Assembly: GCA_019096195.1 (NCBI GenBank)
Contig: JAGTXK010000072.1
Coordinates: 1 to 64,000, forward strand
Length of the DNA stretch: 64,000 nucleotides
Direction of reading: 5' to 3'
Source: Boletus sp. NGJ
Taxonomy: Eukaryota; Basidiomycota; Agaricomycetes; Boletales; Boletaceae
The notes under the pieces are model-generated. The model did not search any database. It saw nothing but the letters and a program-made list of their open reading frames with translations, and was not told the DNA's origin. Below are positions 13,185 through 24,574 of this stretch, piece by piece (within the stretch, counting starts at the first letter, position 1; the number at the start of each line of letters is the position of its first letter). The position numbers and the translations under genes were made by a program.

Positions 13185-13660
13185 TGTTACAGACCATATT
13201 TTATTTCTACTATTTTATACAATGACTTTTGCATTTAGCCCCTATAATTAGCCTCTATAACCTGATCCTCCTAAATGCTCAAGTCCATCCATAGATCTAG
13301 ACCCACATACCTCATGGCATTCTCATGGCATTCCCTCTAACTTGTCCTAAGTCTAGATCATCTTATGCTCACCTCATGCCCCTATCTATGACTCACCCTC
13401 CTCATGCACTCCTCATGCTATGCTTCCCTTCCATTCCATGGCTGTACTAATACATATGTTATCCTCATGTTAGCCTCACTGATTATGCATGTAGCATAGC
13501 ATATCATTAGATCTAGTGTAAACCTCTAGACAGTATGTAAAGGCCCAAGAGCCATCAGAGGACCTTAGTCCTGTCCTCTTGGTCTTTCCCACTTCCTACC
13601 AGTTGACTACATCCCACTTGCCCATTGATTGTAGCTAAACCTTCTGGTAAGGTTTGGTCA
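13185..13660 (+). repeat. Candidate 3' LTR of the outer Ty3 element
   Basis: A purine-rich run (13171-13184) is followed by TGTTACAG, the usual start of several LTRs in this window. A TATA-poor, CT-rich body follows. The right end is a guess near 13660. No 5' partner was recognised. Confidence 0.5.
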
Positions 13661-14285
13661 TTTCAATAACTGTGTAGCTGCCTAATAATGACTACATCCC
13701 TATGGAGGGCATTTTCCTCTTCTTCAGTATGAGTGGTTGCTCTCTGACTTGGATCTGAAGTGGATGTTGTCCTATTTGATGCCTCAGCCTCACTTCTCAA
13801 TGCAGTAGATGATGGCTTGGGGCAGTTAGCAACAGTGGAAGCATTTGCCAATGCCTGAGCCTTTTCTGTAGGCTGGGATATCCTTTTTGAATGCATCATG
13901 GGTGCTTGCTTCTGCTTAGTTATCTAGACTCAGACTTTGTACTGTATGCAATTTGTGTTTCAGATTAGGTTCATCATTATAAAACAAAATTTTATTGGTG
14001 ATGCATAGTTTACAAAATTGTTATGGTGATGTACATAGCAAAATGATTGTGGGTAGATACCCCATGGGTAACAGGTCCACAGGTCATCCTAATCCAACCC
14101 ATACCCATACCTGTCAGTACCTGTATCAATGACCCACCACAGATACCTGGTACCTGTGCAGATCTCTACTCACATCCACCACCAGCAGAGGATCTACCCT
14201 CATCATCCAGCATGTTTAAATATAATGATGACAGGCTGGTGGTTGCTTTTGTGAGGAAAAGTTGTGATCATTTATGCCCATAGTG
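13661..14285. other. AT-rich junction sequence, no gene supported
   Basis: This is the junction between the transposon nest and host DNA. Around 14045-14160 it has several GGGTA/TACCC and ACCTG/CAGGT inverted motifs, as in the ends of some DNA transposons. A minus frame at 13663-13899 is Ser/Thr/Ala-rich and not recognised. A degraded DNA transposon end is possible. Confidence 0.3.
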
Positions 14286-14616
14286 TTATTCATGTATACC
14301 CCGAGGAAATAGAATTGATGGAACATGGCGAGGCCCAATCCGAGCCTGAGCTCGCTGGAACTGGGATTTGGTAATTAAATTAAGTAAAATAATTGTGGGT
14401 ACGAAATTGCAAATGGCAACCTCTAAACGATAAGTACATGGAACAAAAACAGACAAGACACGATAACACGGAAGCAGAGAAGGAGAAAAAAAAGGAAGAT
14501 GCGATGCATGAACAGGGAGAAAAAGAATAACACAGAAACAGATGAGAGATCCTATGATACCGCCCCCGCGCACCACAGCGTCCCATCCAAAAAAAAAGAG
14601 AGAAAGAGATGCATCA

Positions 14617-15986
14617 TCAACACACGACACAGCACTTCCAACCCCCACCCGTCTCCCCGTTCTGGCCCCCTCTCTCCCGATACCGATATCCGCCCGCAGA
14701 CCCAGACGGCACACCCTCGCGCATCAACATGCTCGCCCGCGTCGCCGCCTCAAACACATCGTCCACACCCTCGATCTTGAGCGCCGAACACTCCTTGTAC
14801 GCCCGCGCCCCGATCTCCGCAGCCACGCGCTCCGCCTCCGCGCGTGAGACGTAGTTGCCAATGTCCGGCGCGTTGGCCGCCGGTCGCAAGTCCGCTTTAC
14901 ACCCAACGAGCAAGATGGGGATTGTCGGCCCGCATATGCTGCGGACTTCTTCAATCCACTGGGGGTAAGACGTGAGTAGGCGAGCGTGGGCGTGAGAGAT
15001 AGAAAGGGACAGAGGACCATGCGCACCTTGACAGAAACGTTTTCCAGCGAATCCGGTGTATCAATTGCAAACGCGATCAAGATGACGTGCGACTTGGAAT
15101 ACGAGAGCGGTCGTAGACGCTGTCCGATGAAACAGAGGGTCACGTCCCACGCCTCGAACCACAAGCGACGAAAAAACAACCTACCTCGTACTCTTCCTGT
15201 CCACTACCCACCCCCGTCAGCCCATCCGCACCGAAACACGAAACACGACGGCAAGACACGTACGCAGTATCCCACAACGCCAACTGCACCGGTTTCCCAT
15301 CCAACCTGATCTCCGCCACGTAATTCTCAAAGATGGCTACACGAAACACACAAACGTCACCCCCAAGGCACTTCCGACACAAGGACGAAACTTACTCGGT
15401 TGCTGTTGATCCACGCGCGCCGATTCCGAACACCCCAAACCGAATCGATCCGAGGAAAAAGCATCGAAGGAAAGCATGTCAGCCCACACACGCCCCAACA
15501 CACCCAAGAATCGAGCGTAGGAACCCGAAATACCAACTCACGTATTCCTTCGGAAACTCGCCTAGCGCAAACGAACACAGGAGCGAGGTCTTGCCACACG
15601 CACCTAGCGGCCCCACGTCCCATCCACCATCACATATATCCACAACCCCGCGAACGCACGGACGCACGGAATAACGAAACCGAGTTGATTCGCCAACGCA
15701 GCACGACACGGAAACAAAAGCAAAAACGAAAAACGGAATGAGATGGTTGACATCAGAGACGAGAACGAACAATAAAAACGGGGCAAGGGGGGAGACGGAA
15801 AGGAAACCAAGAAAGAAAAGAAAGAAAGAATAGAGGACTTGCCATCACCGACAATGACCAATTTCCTCCGAATCTAAGCCAACCGAAGAAGAAAAAACAA
15901 AATAAAAACGTTAGTCGTTTCGCCCAAGCAGATCCTTCTCGAGCGGACGAGGAACGGAAGAGACATACCGGGTTTTGAGAGGACAT
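14617..15986 (-). CDS. Rho-family small GTPase, prenylated
   Basis: This 214-residue Rho GTPase is a membrane-bound switch for actin, polarity and cell wall synthesis. Eight exons: 15969-15986, 15843-15873, 15542-15603, 15396-15402, 15264-15336, 15185-15203, 15027-15119 and 14617-14958. They join in phase. Motifs are the P-loop GDGACGK (residues about 15-21), the effector region with PTIFENY, the G3 box [25 protein letters not shown] as the guanine-specificity loop, and ECSAL as G5. It ends in CVVC, a CAAX box expected to be prenylated. The sequence is closest in feel to Rho1/RhoA but has a shortened Rho insert region. Exon 4 is only 7 nt and the second intron is GC-AG. Which Rho subfamily it belongs to is not certain. 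Confidence 0.9.
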
Positions 15987-16337
15987 GGGGAAGCGCTCCC
16001 TCGACCTTATAGAGCGTCAAACTTCCAGAGACTTAACAACGGCGTCAACGCTCCTCACGTACAACGACGACAAGGAAAAGAAAAGGAAGAGAGGGTCCAA
16101 GTGGTGAGAGGGAAAGAGAGGGTTGTTCGCAACAAGCCACTCTGTGGATGCAGCCGCAGCTCTTTCGGCACCTGCCCACCGCCAATAACACCACAGTCAT
16201 TACGTAACACACATCGCCTTGTGTGCATAATTAGAGATCACGAATGTACATGATAGCCAGTGCAAAAAAAGACAAAAACAGACTAGGAATACAAAGCACA
16301 CGCGAATATATCGACGACGACGACGACCAGTGCTCAC
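15987..16337 (-). promoter_or_regulatory. Probable upstream region of the Rho gene
   Basis: This 351-bp gap lies between the acyl-CoA synthetase stop and the Rho start, both on the minus strand. It must hold the terminator of the first gene and the promoter of the second. I see A/GA-rich and CGA-repeat patches but no clear TATA box. Confidence 0.4.
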
Positions 16338-18692
16338 TCACTGACTAGCGTAAATTGTCTGCGCCCGCGGTCAGCAACGACGAAAATAACACTGTGAAAC
16401 ACACACCTGGATATCTTGCTCGAAATGCTTGGCAATCTTGGTCCGTTGCACCTTTTGCGCAGCCGTCACCAACCCGCTCTCTGGTGTCCACTCCTCTGCC
16501 GTCAGGATCACCCCCTCCAATATCTCCATCGGCTTGAACTCGTTCTTCTTGCCCACCACGTTGCACTCCTTCAGTACCAATCCCTGCACCGCCTTGTCGT
16601 GGCACAAATCCGAAAGCGGCGCGGTGGATTCAACGCCGGGCAACGGGCGTTGTGCGAGGGCGTATCGCAAATTGTGCTCGTGGGGAAGAATTATCGCAAT
16701 CGGTTGTTTGGCCTCAGCAGAGGCGTACACGCAGATGTTGGCGACGAGATTACACGATTTGTACGTCGCTTCCAGACGTTCCAGCGCAATGTACTACGCC
16801 ACGTCATCGTTAGAGCAAGCACATCCATAGACCCACATCAGCGTACCTCGCCACCTTGGAGCTTTACCAAGTTCTTGATCCTAGAGAACAACATATATGA
16901 AGCCCACGGTTCTAGAACGCCGGACCACACTCACCGATCAATCAGACTGAGCGTGCCGTCCGGGTTCCACTGACCGACATCCCCAGTCCTCAACCATCCA
17001 TCTTTCGTAAAGATCGTTTCGTCCTCGTTCAAATCAGGACGTTTGTAATACCCCTTGGTCACCGAAGGACCTCTAATACAAATCTCGCCTTGAGGCGGGT
17101 TCCCAGTTGCCTTGTACCCTGCCTCAGTGACATCTATCAATTTGATCTCGATGCAGGGCACGGGAAGCCCCACAGCACCGTACTGCATCAGCTCGGGCGG
17201 CAATACGGCACACATGGCGCATGACTCTGTCATGCCATAACCTGCAGTTTGTTCGTTCAACCCTCTATGCGACAGTAGGACCAGACCGAAAACAGACCTT
17301 GGAGTACCGTCACCAACGCCAACGACAAGAACTCTTGCGTTTCCTTGCTCAACGCCGCACCACCACTCAACGCGAGACGGAGACGTCCCCCAGTAGCCGC
17401 TTTCACCCCGCTCAGCACAGCGGCGTCCGCAACATTAGACAGTACGGGCATGTTGGCTTTCTTGATGGCCATGGCACCGCTGAAGACGCTCTTCTTCAGA
17501 CTCCCACTCGCGTTTACCTTGGTAAGAATCCCTTTGCGAATCGTTTCCCAAACCTGAGGCACCCCAACCAGAATCGTCGGTCGGAATGTGAGAATATCCC
17601 CCTTGCAGTTCCGGACCGACGCATCGGTCAATGTCTTGACACGCCCGTACCCCGTCTTCATCCCAAACGTAAACAACGTCACCTCCACCACATACTCCAA
17701 GATATGCGCGAGGGGGAGGTACGCGAGGTAAGTATCCTGATCGTGTAAATGGTGCCCGAGCAAACGGTAGATCCCTGCAATGGAGGCCACCACGTTCCCA
17801 TGCGTAAGCACGACCCCCTTTGGTGCACCCGTACTGCCACTCGTGTACATAATGAGCGCCACATCTTCCGGCGTGGGCTTTCGAGCCTCGAGGATGTCGA
17901 CGGGCTGCGCCCGACCGGTGGCGCGCAGCTCGTCGATCGAGGCCACCACAATGTCCTCGCGGGCACCTCGGATCTGGTCAATCACCGTCGACTTGGGGTC
18001 ACCATCATAAACGACCAGTCGGACGGACGGCGTGTCCTTGATGACGTGCGCCAGTGTGGGAAGGAGTTCAGCATTGGTGAAGATCCCGACACAGTTGGGC
18101 TCGTTGAGTGAGTGAGCGAGACCAACTTCACCGAGCGTATCGTAAGCAGTGGCCACAGGCGTCGAGATCGTCGTACACGCATGTGACATGAGCTGCCAAT
18201 TCGCACTGTTAAACGAGAACAAAGAACCACCTCTCAGAAAAGAGGGAGAGAGAGAGCACCAACGACATACCTCGTCTGCGCATAAATATTAAAAACGTCG
18301 GTCTTCAAAATCCCATAATGCAACAATCCCCGCGCGAGCTCCAAAATCCGGGCCTGAACGTCGAGAAAGGTGATATACTCGAAATCGCTCAGCTCGAAAT
18401 ACTTCCACGTCTTCGTCTCTGTCACTTCCTTGCCTCCGACGGTCTTCTTGACCTCTTTTGCCTCCTCGTGGATCTGGACGACGGTGCGCCACCCGACGGC
18501 CTCACGCGAGCCGTGGGTGCGCGCAGCGTATGAGATGACGTCTGGAATCACTTCAATGCCCTCAAAGGGCCGCATCACCAGTTTGTCCGCTGTGACAGCC
18601 AACCTGCGAACGGCACCTTCGCCGTCAGAAGGCACGACGACGGAGCCCTTGCCGAAATAGTTGCCTTTGGTATTACTGGTAGTGGTAGACAT
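16338..18692 (-). CDS. Long-chain fatty acid-CoA ligase
   Basis: This is an ANL-superfamily acyl-CoA synthetase of 692 residues, a length typical of fungal Faa1/Faa4 proteins. It joins free long-chain fatty acids to CoA with ATP for lipid synthesis or beta-oxidation. Six exons: 18271-18692, 17298-18205, 16935-17241, 16847-16880, 16407-16793 and 16338-16358. Phases close throughout. Motifs are the AMP-binding P-loop YTSGSTGAPKGVVLTHGN, then GYGMTESC, the GWLRTGDVG hinge region, and IKNLVKLQGGEYIALERLE near the C-terminal subdomain. The start chosen is MSTTTSNTKG; an in-frame ATG lies 75 nt upstream. No peroxisomal SKL end is present (it ends YASQ), so an ER or lipid droplet site is more likely. 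Confidence 0.92.
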
Positions 18693-21600
18693 GGTCGTGG
18701 TCGTTTGGTTTCGTCGTGGTCGTTGAACACAGCCCAACCACCCATTTTTAACTGCACTTCGAATCACGTGTTTAGTTCGGTAGAACCCATTTCAATCGAT
18801 CCACCTGGTTATGCCTTGGGCATATGCATTTATTATAAGTGACACAAATAAAAACTCCGTCTTCCCCGAGGCCGAGACTCACAGAACCATATGACAGTGC
18901 TGCTTAAATGACACTTTCTTCGGCCCGAATGGCGTGCTCGGTGGGAGTGCCGACTGCGTCGACAGATACCTTCTTGGCAGAAAGGCTTCTGGCAGAAAGG
19001 CTACGGTACAAGAGAATGTAAGTACTATACACTATGTATACATCGTTGCGACTTTGTAGGAGTTTGGGTAGAGCTTCCGATTCCGCCTTTCTCTTCGCTG
19101 ACATTACTGGACACCCTTCTTGATCCACATGATCGTTTGAGTAAATGCCCAGGTCGCGTCTTCGACGTAAGGAAAAGGATGAATGACGCGGCTGAATGTG
19201 CAAGTGAGGGACAAAACAATGAGTGCAATGCCGTTCGGCCCCGTTCGACACAATTTCGACCAGTTGGACTGGGAAGGTGCATTTCTGGTGCAAGGTTTCA
19301 AGTTGGTGAAGAGCATCGCCCGCCATGTTGGTTGTAGGGTGACCACCACTCCATGTACTCGCGGAAAAAATTGGGTGACTGAATTTGCGAAATCCCCGAA
19401 CTAGCAGATCCTGTCTGTAACAATGAGTATAAAATGATCATTCGGAGGCAGATGTTCGTTGACAATAATGATTGAGCGATCGCTCGCCGGGGGGGCAATT
19501 CATAGCGAGATGGCGTATGAGGAGGCAAAACGAATCTGTTGTTTCACTACGGTGTTACTGCCTTTTCCATACACTAAGTTGCGCTGCTCATTTCAAACGG
19601 GAGGAAACGTGCATGATAATTACCTTGAGGCTAGAATATTTAAATCTGCGAAGACAGCATGGAGACAAGTGACATTACATAAGGTTCACGTGACTTGATC
19701 ACTATACTTAAACCTTTACCTTGCTAGGTAAAAGTAGCGCGATTGCCAGAAGGTCAGCGATGAAATCCTTCCAAGTGGTGGCGGATCCGGTATATTCTTA
19801 CTCCGAATGGACTCGTCGAAGCGCACAGCAAGTACTTTAAAGCTTTAAAACATGTCGTGTAGTTTATTCATTGTGGACAATGAACGAGTTGCGTAAAATA
19901 CGCCTTCTTTTCAAAGCGTCCACCGACTCCGAAGCCACTGTATAGCATAGGGACAGCAACCCGCAAGGTGACGCACTAGTTTAGGAGGGGAATGTATGAA
20001 GGGGGAAAACTATCTGATCAAGTACCCAAGTGGCGTCCACCGATGTCGTCGAACCGAGGCCCCCCAAGCCTTGGCTCTGAACGGGGACTGTGCATCCGAT
20101 GAGTCTCATTTCCGAGGACCGGGAAATCCTCCACTGCCAACGCGCCAGCACACCAAAAGTCCGAGCAGGCGCGATCACCACGGACCACTGGAACGATGTG
20201 ATAGTCGTCGAAGTCGGCGGCGTCCAAGGGTCAAGGAAGCACGGATGCGTTCTAGTTGCCTGAGAACCATGTCCGATGGCATGGAGACCAATGTCCGCGT
20301 TCCTCGTCAGTCCAGATCCCCTTGTCTCGAGCAGTCCATCGGATCTGGTAGCCCATCATCACCGCATCACCGCAAGAATCCCGCCAAGTCGTCGCTCGCA
20401 CGTCGTCCCGAGCTTATTCCACCAGAAAAAGGAAGAGATGAACCATAGCCCATCGCGGGAGTCCCTCCCCGACCTCCCAAACTAGGTTCATCCCATCCCT
20501 TTCTCGCAGAATACCATCGACCCTGAAAACCAGTGGCCAACTTGCCATCTAAAGAGCTCCTCTTCGCCACCATCCTCTTGTCCTCATTTGATCGTCAGCT
20601 GATCTTTTTCTCCTTCGATCCCAATGGGATCAGCCCTGTGCCACACACACTGGCCTTTAGCGATATTCAAATGCAAACTTACCACAACTTGTGACACGTT
20701 GTCCGCTTGCCTTTTTCACCTAAAATTGGCCTCTCGCTCTCTCTATGCTTCCTATCTCCCTAATCTTGGTCAAGGGTCGCATTGATGGCTTATTATTCCC
20801 AGCCGGAAATCCGTCCATGGTCTCGGTCTCGGTACCTGTCCGTGGATCCATAGGAGCGCACTCTGCCCGCGAGATCTCGCCTCTTGTGTGCTTGTACAAC
20901 TTGCCACACGTCACGTCCAAAGTAAGCGTTATGAGAATCGGATCAAGGACTAGGTCCACATTGTTCATACCAAATCAAGCCTTGATGGGTGACACAAACA
21001 CGAGGGGATGTTCTTGTCAAAAAGTTGTCGAGCTTGATACGTTCATGCGGTTTTCGCCCAAAGCAACGCCTGTCATACAAATATCATCGCGACGGCAAAG
21101 GCCCATCCCTCCCAAAAAGAGCTGGGAGAACCCAAAGACCTGGATGCGATATCGCCCCCGCAGCAGCTCGTCTGATAAGCGGGTAGCCAGAGAAGGCGCA
21201 CGTCCTATGTACGGTACGGTCTTCGATTACGTAGGTCGTTGCACCCGAAGCCCCTGCTTTGGAAGATCTTGTCCCGCAGGCCGAGATTGCTTTTGAGTCA
21301 CATGTGGATACGGAGCAATGTGAACAACGCCGCAGGGCTTGTAGCCGGGCACCACTTCAAGGTCGCATGATCATGCGATCCGTTTCGGGCGGACGTCGGA
21401 GGACACACCGCGCTCCGAGTGCGGATTACTGGCGCGGAAGTGAACGGTGGGAAGGGCAACACGTGTCTGCCAACTGGTCACGTTGCGAAGTGGGGGATGG
21501 GGGAAATGCGACGTCTGCGTGCGGTACCTGTCATAAAACTTGCAAGGCTAGGTTTAATGATTACTTACCGTGACACACACATGGCCCTCTCTACGCATAC

Positions 21601-22273
21601 ACATTGCAACAAAGGGCAGAATAGACGGCGATAGAACCACCACGGTTGGAAAAGAATATAGTCCCAAGCCGCGGAGGACCCGACTCCAATAACAATTTAT
21701 GACCGGTAACTGGCTGGCAGGAGACAACGTTGGTCGAACGACGTGCCGGTGTGCCCCTGGTGCTGTATTTGTTCATGTTGATGTTCCTCGTGTGACCCCC
21801 GAACACCGCAAGAACTTGTCAGATCAAAGGCGGCACCGTCTCCATACAAACGCACGCGCCAGCGAGGACATGGCGTTGACGGTTGAGAACAACTTGATCC
21901 ATGCGTTTCACGCCGACGGAAGTTCTACCTTCGCTACGCCACTCTCATCGGCAAGCCAGTTTCGAAGACAACGAAACGGGATTCTCGTGGATGTACTTGC
22001 TCACGCCCTGCAGAACAGATTACGGTCGACGGCTTCAGTCGCATCCGTAGGAGAGCGAATCGTTTCAGCATGTCGGTCAAACTCGGAGGTTCATTCTCGT
22101 GGAATACACAGATATCAATGCGGTGCACAACATGGCCGATTAAAACAACAACAATGTAGAGACTAACCCTAGTGATCGTGTCATGCGTGGACATACTTTA
22201 CAGAATATACATGAAGAAAAGGGAGTGAGTAAATGTGCGGATGGAAGACGTATGTACCCATAGAATTTTTACA
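18693..22273. other. Gene-poor host sequence
   Basis: This is 3.6 kb of GC-moderate DNA with many short open frames on both strands and none with a motif I recognise. Minus frames at 18904-19349 and at 20018-20227 look slightly coding but show no family signature. The right end is the 3' flank of the terpene synthase. The left end is the promoter side of the acyl-CoA synthetase. A lineage-specific or heavily spliced gene could be missed here. Confidence 0.5.
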
Positions 22274-23743
22274 TCAAAACACCCCAGCTTCGAACAATGG
22301 CACGACCAAATTTTCTCGGTTGGTGACATCAACACCGCGGAAGTATCCTTGTAGGGGCACAACTGTTAGCATCGGAAACATATGCGAGACTGTCGAAACC
22401 GCTTACTCGGACTGAGGTAGTACCACAACACCGTCCCTTGAACAAAGTTCTCCAGCGCGTGCAAGTACCTTGCCAGCTCTTCGTCCACCTCGGTGCCAAA
22501 TGAAGGTAGTTGGTTCTTCAACTCGATGTAATGCTCGACGCGCTGTGCGAGCATCTCCGTCAGGATGTCGATAGCAGCTTGCAAACCAACATTGCGTTCG
22601 TGCATGATGCAAAACACCAAGTTTTGGTAATCGCCGTCCGACTGTTCTTTCTGTAAGAGGACGCACGTCAGCGCGTGTATCAGATGACCACTCAATCAAT
22701 CTCACGTTAAAGGAGCAAAGATCCTATTCGGAAGAGAATCAGCGACCGTCGCATCACACCGAGAATGTAAACTAACATTAGGCCATGTCATAAGGTCATT
22801 AGTTGCATCGGACATGGCTTTGATGATAGGATTCTCGAACACTGCGTCTGGGAGGTCCAGGTCGAGCGAGTATTCAACAATTGCTACAGAAGCCATCCCA
22901 ATGAATAAATTGTAGAGCGATGTGGGAAATGCCCAAACCTTCGACCATGGCACCGCCAATGGTAGCCCGTCGCATGAGAATGAATTCTTCAACAGACGGA
23001 ATGCGGTCTTGGGACCGGTTCCGTGACTGTGTGACTTGTGAACCACTCCAGTCTTCAAAGGCACGAATAAAGCTGTGACGTGAGTTAGAAACTGTGAATC
23101 ATGATCCAGAAATAACTGCATACCGCTTGTAAGCGCCTGGAGTAGAAGTTTCGCGAAAGCGAGTGAGAAGGCTAGAAGTCATTCTCTAAGTTACGTCATG
23201 AGATCACGATGGGCCGAAATACATACTCGTATAACATGGCAGCATAGGGATACTCTGGGCGAGGGCCCTCTGGATTAGCGATAACGCTCACGGAAATGTG
23301 ATGCCCAGCCTGAACATCATCAGGCTTGGACTGAAGATCACCCTCATCCGACAAATCGTCGGTCTGGTTTCGGAGTCGTTAGCACACAAAGAGACAAGAT
23401 ATACTGATGATAGACGTACAGAGAAGGCCCAGAAGAAGAATACGAGACAAGTTGTGAGATGCTTTAGATCGGCATCGGGGAAGCTGAGAGCAGCAAAGAG
23501 GTCGAATTTTCCATAGTTTATAAACTTGGATCGTTTCCGGTCATCGTACAAGCCTATGCTGCACACGTACGTCGGCCGCGAGTCGCACAAGCAGAAAACC
23601 AGGCATACACACCTATTGAACCAAGCGCGGGCTGCGCGGTCGGCCTCTGCTTGGTGAGCATTCACTCGTAGTTCACATACACGGCCAGTAATGGCAGAAA
23701 GATCTTGGAGGCAGAACTGGGATGGGAGTGGGTCGAAGATCAT
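22274..23743 (-). CDS. Sesquiterpene synthase (class I terpene cyclase)
   Basis: This 343-residue class I cyclase is expected to ionise farnesyl diphosphate and cyclise it to a sesquiterpene. Nine exons: 23613-23743, 23420-23558, 23227-23363, 23124-23171, 22939-23072, 22777-22883, 22706-22723, 22407-22650 and 22274-22347, all in phase. The Asp-rich metal site reads TDDLSDEGD (about residues 91-99). The second metal motif (NSE/DTE) reads NDLCSFNKE and is assembled from three exons, the middle one only 18 nt. The conserved Arg-Tyr pair appears as SPRYF near residue 320. Length and layout match Agaricomycete sesquiterpene synthases. The product cannot be told from sequence alone. No P450 or other tailoring gene is visible next to it. 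Confidence 0.9.
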
Positions 23744-24555
23744 GACGGATTAAGAGAATTGTTGAACAGGGATGTTTGTAAAGCTCAGACTCGCCGAGAG
23801 AGGTTGTGCTGGGGGAGAGGGACGCACCTCGATCAGGCCCTTCTTATACAAAATCCGAGAGATATCAGCGACATGCAAAAGCTGACCTTTCCAAAGGAAG
23901 GTTAGGATGAAAAAAGATGCGTTGCTAGTGCCTTGAGCATCACGACACATACAACACGTGGAGAAGACCCAAGGACACCGCGTTGTTCGCATCTCGGTAG
24001 TACGCCAAGCGACCGGGGTTTGGCACTGGAGATAAGATTGTCAAAGCATGCTGACGCGCCTGTTATGTTCTGGCTTGGTTAAATTCAAAGCTTTCAACTT
24101 GAAACCTTAACCCTGAATATCGAAAGAGCCGATGCTGACAGAATGTGCATCGCGCGCTCTAAGCGGGAATGGGAGTGGCGGTCCTGCCAGTGTGATCAAG
24201 ATCCAAAGATCTCGTTCAAATGCAGTACCAAATGATGGAGCGTACTAAGATTGGCAAACCCAGAGGGATCCTCTAAATCCGTACACGCGTTCGTTCCCGG
24301 GTTTTTGGGTTCTGCGAAATGTCCGTCAGCCAGAGTCGCTCAAGATCCATACTCACCGCTCCACGCAGAACTGTCTTGAGACTCCGCAAACGCGTAACGG
24401 CAAACCGAGTACATGAGGCTGCTGCAATGTTGATGGCGTGCATATACGGCGGTATTAGCGTCGGGTTGTAAGTACTTCAACGTCATAGACAGCTAACTTA
24501 TTATCTCATCTCGACTGCTACCCAGTGGCTGTTGTCGTGCCGATCGGCCGTATGT

Positions 24556-24574
24556 TTTTTTTTTTTTTTTTTTT
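24556..24574. repeat. Poly-T tract
   Basis: A run of about 19 T residues in intergenic DNA. Confidence 0.8.

Larger units (their letters stand above)
1006..13660 (+). mobile_element. Outer Ty3/chromovirus LTR retrotransposon, old and broken
   Basis: This is a fossil Ty3 (Metaviridae-type) element with parts in the order gag, protease, reverse transcriptase, RNase H, integrase, chromodomain and 3' LTR. The zinc knuckle CFNCGGTGHIGKDC lies near 1850-1895, the protease active-site motif near 2290, and reverse transcriptase at about 2760-3560. RNase H starts near 3560 and resumes after the inner insertion at 11313. Integrase lies at about 11880-12700 and the chromodomain at about 12880-13050. 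A purine run precedes the LTR at 13185. The element is heavily decayed, with breaks through every domain (dozens overall), and no intact 5' LTR was found. It is older than the element inserted in it. The 3' boundary is approximate. Confidence 0.85.

Noticed and set aside
14499-15741. Several overlapping plus-strand frames of 90-113 residues
   Set aside because: They are antisense to the Rho GTPase exons, rich in Pro/Arg/His/Thr, and explained by the minus-strand gene.
18904-19349. Minus-strand frames as a small gene
   Set aside because: Two frames have mild coding texture but no splice model gives a recognisable protein. Left as intergenic with this note.
20745-21296. 183-residue plus-strand open frame
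   Set aside because: No family motif and no splice-linked neighbours; composition is not clearly coding. Not called as a gene.
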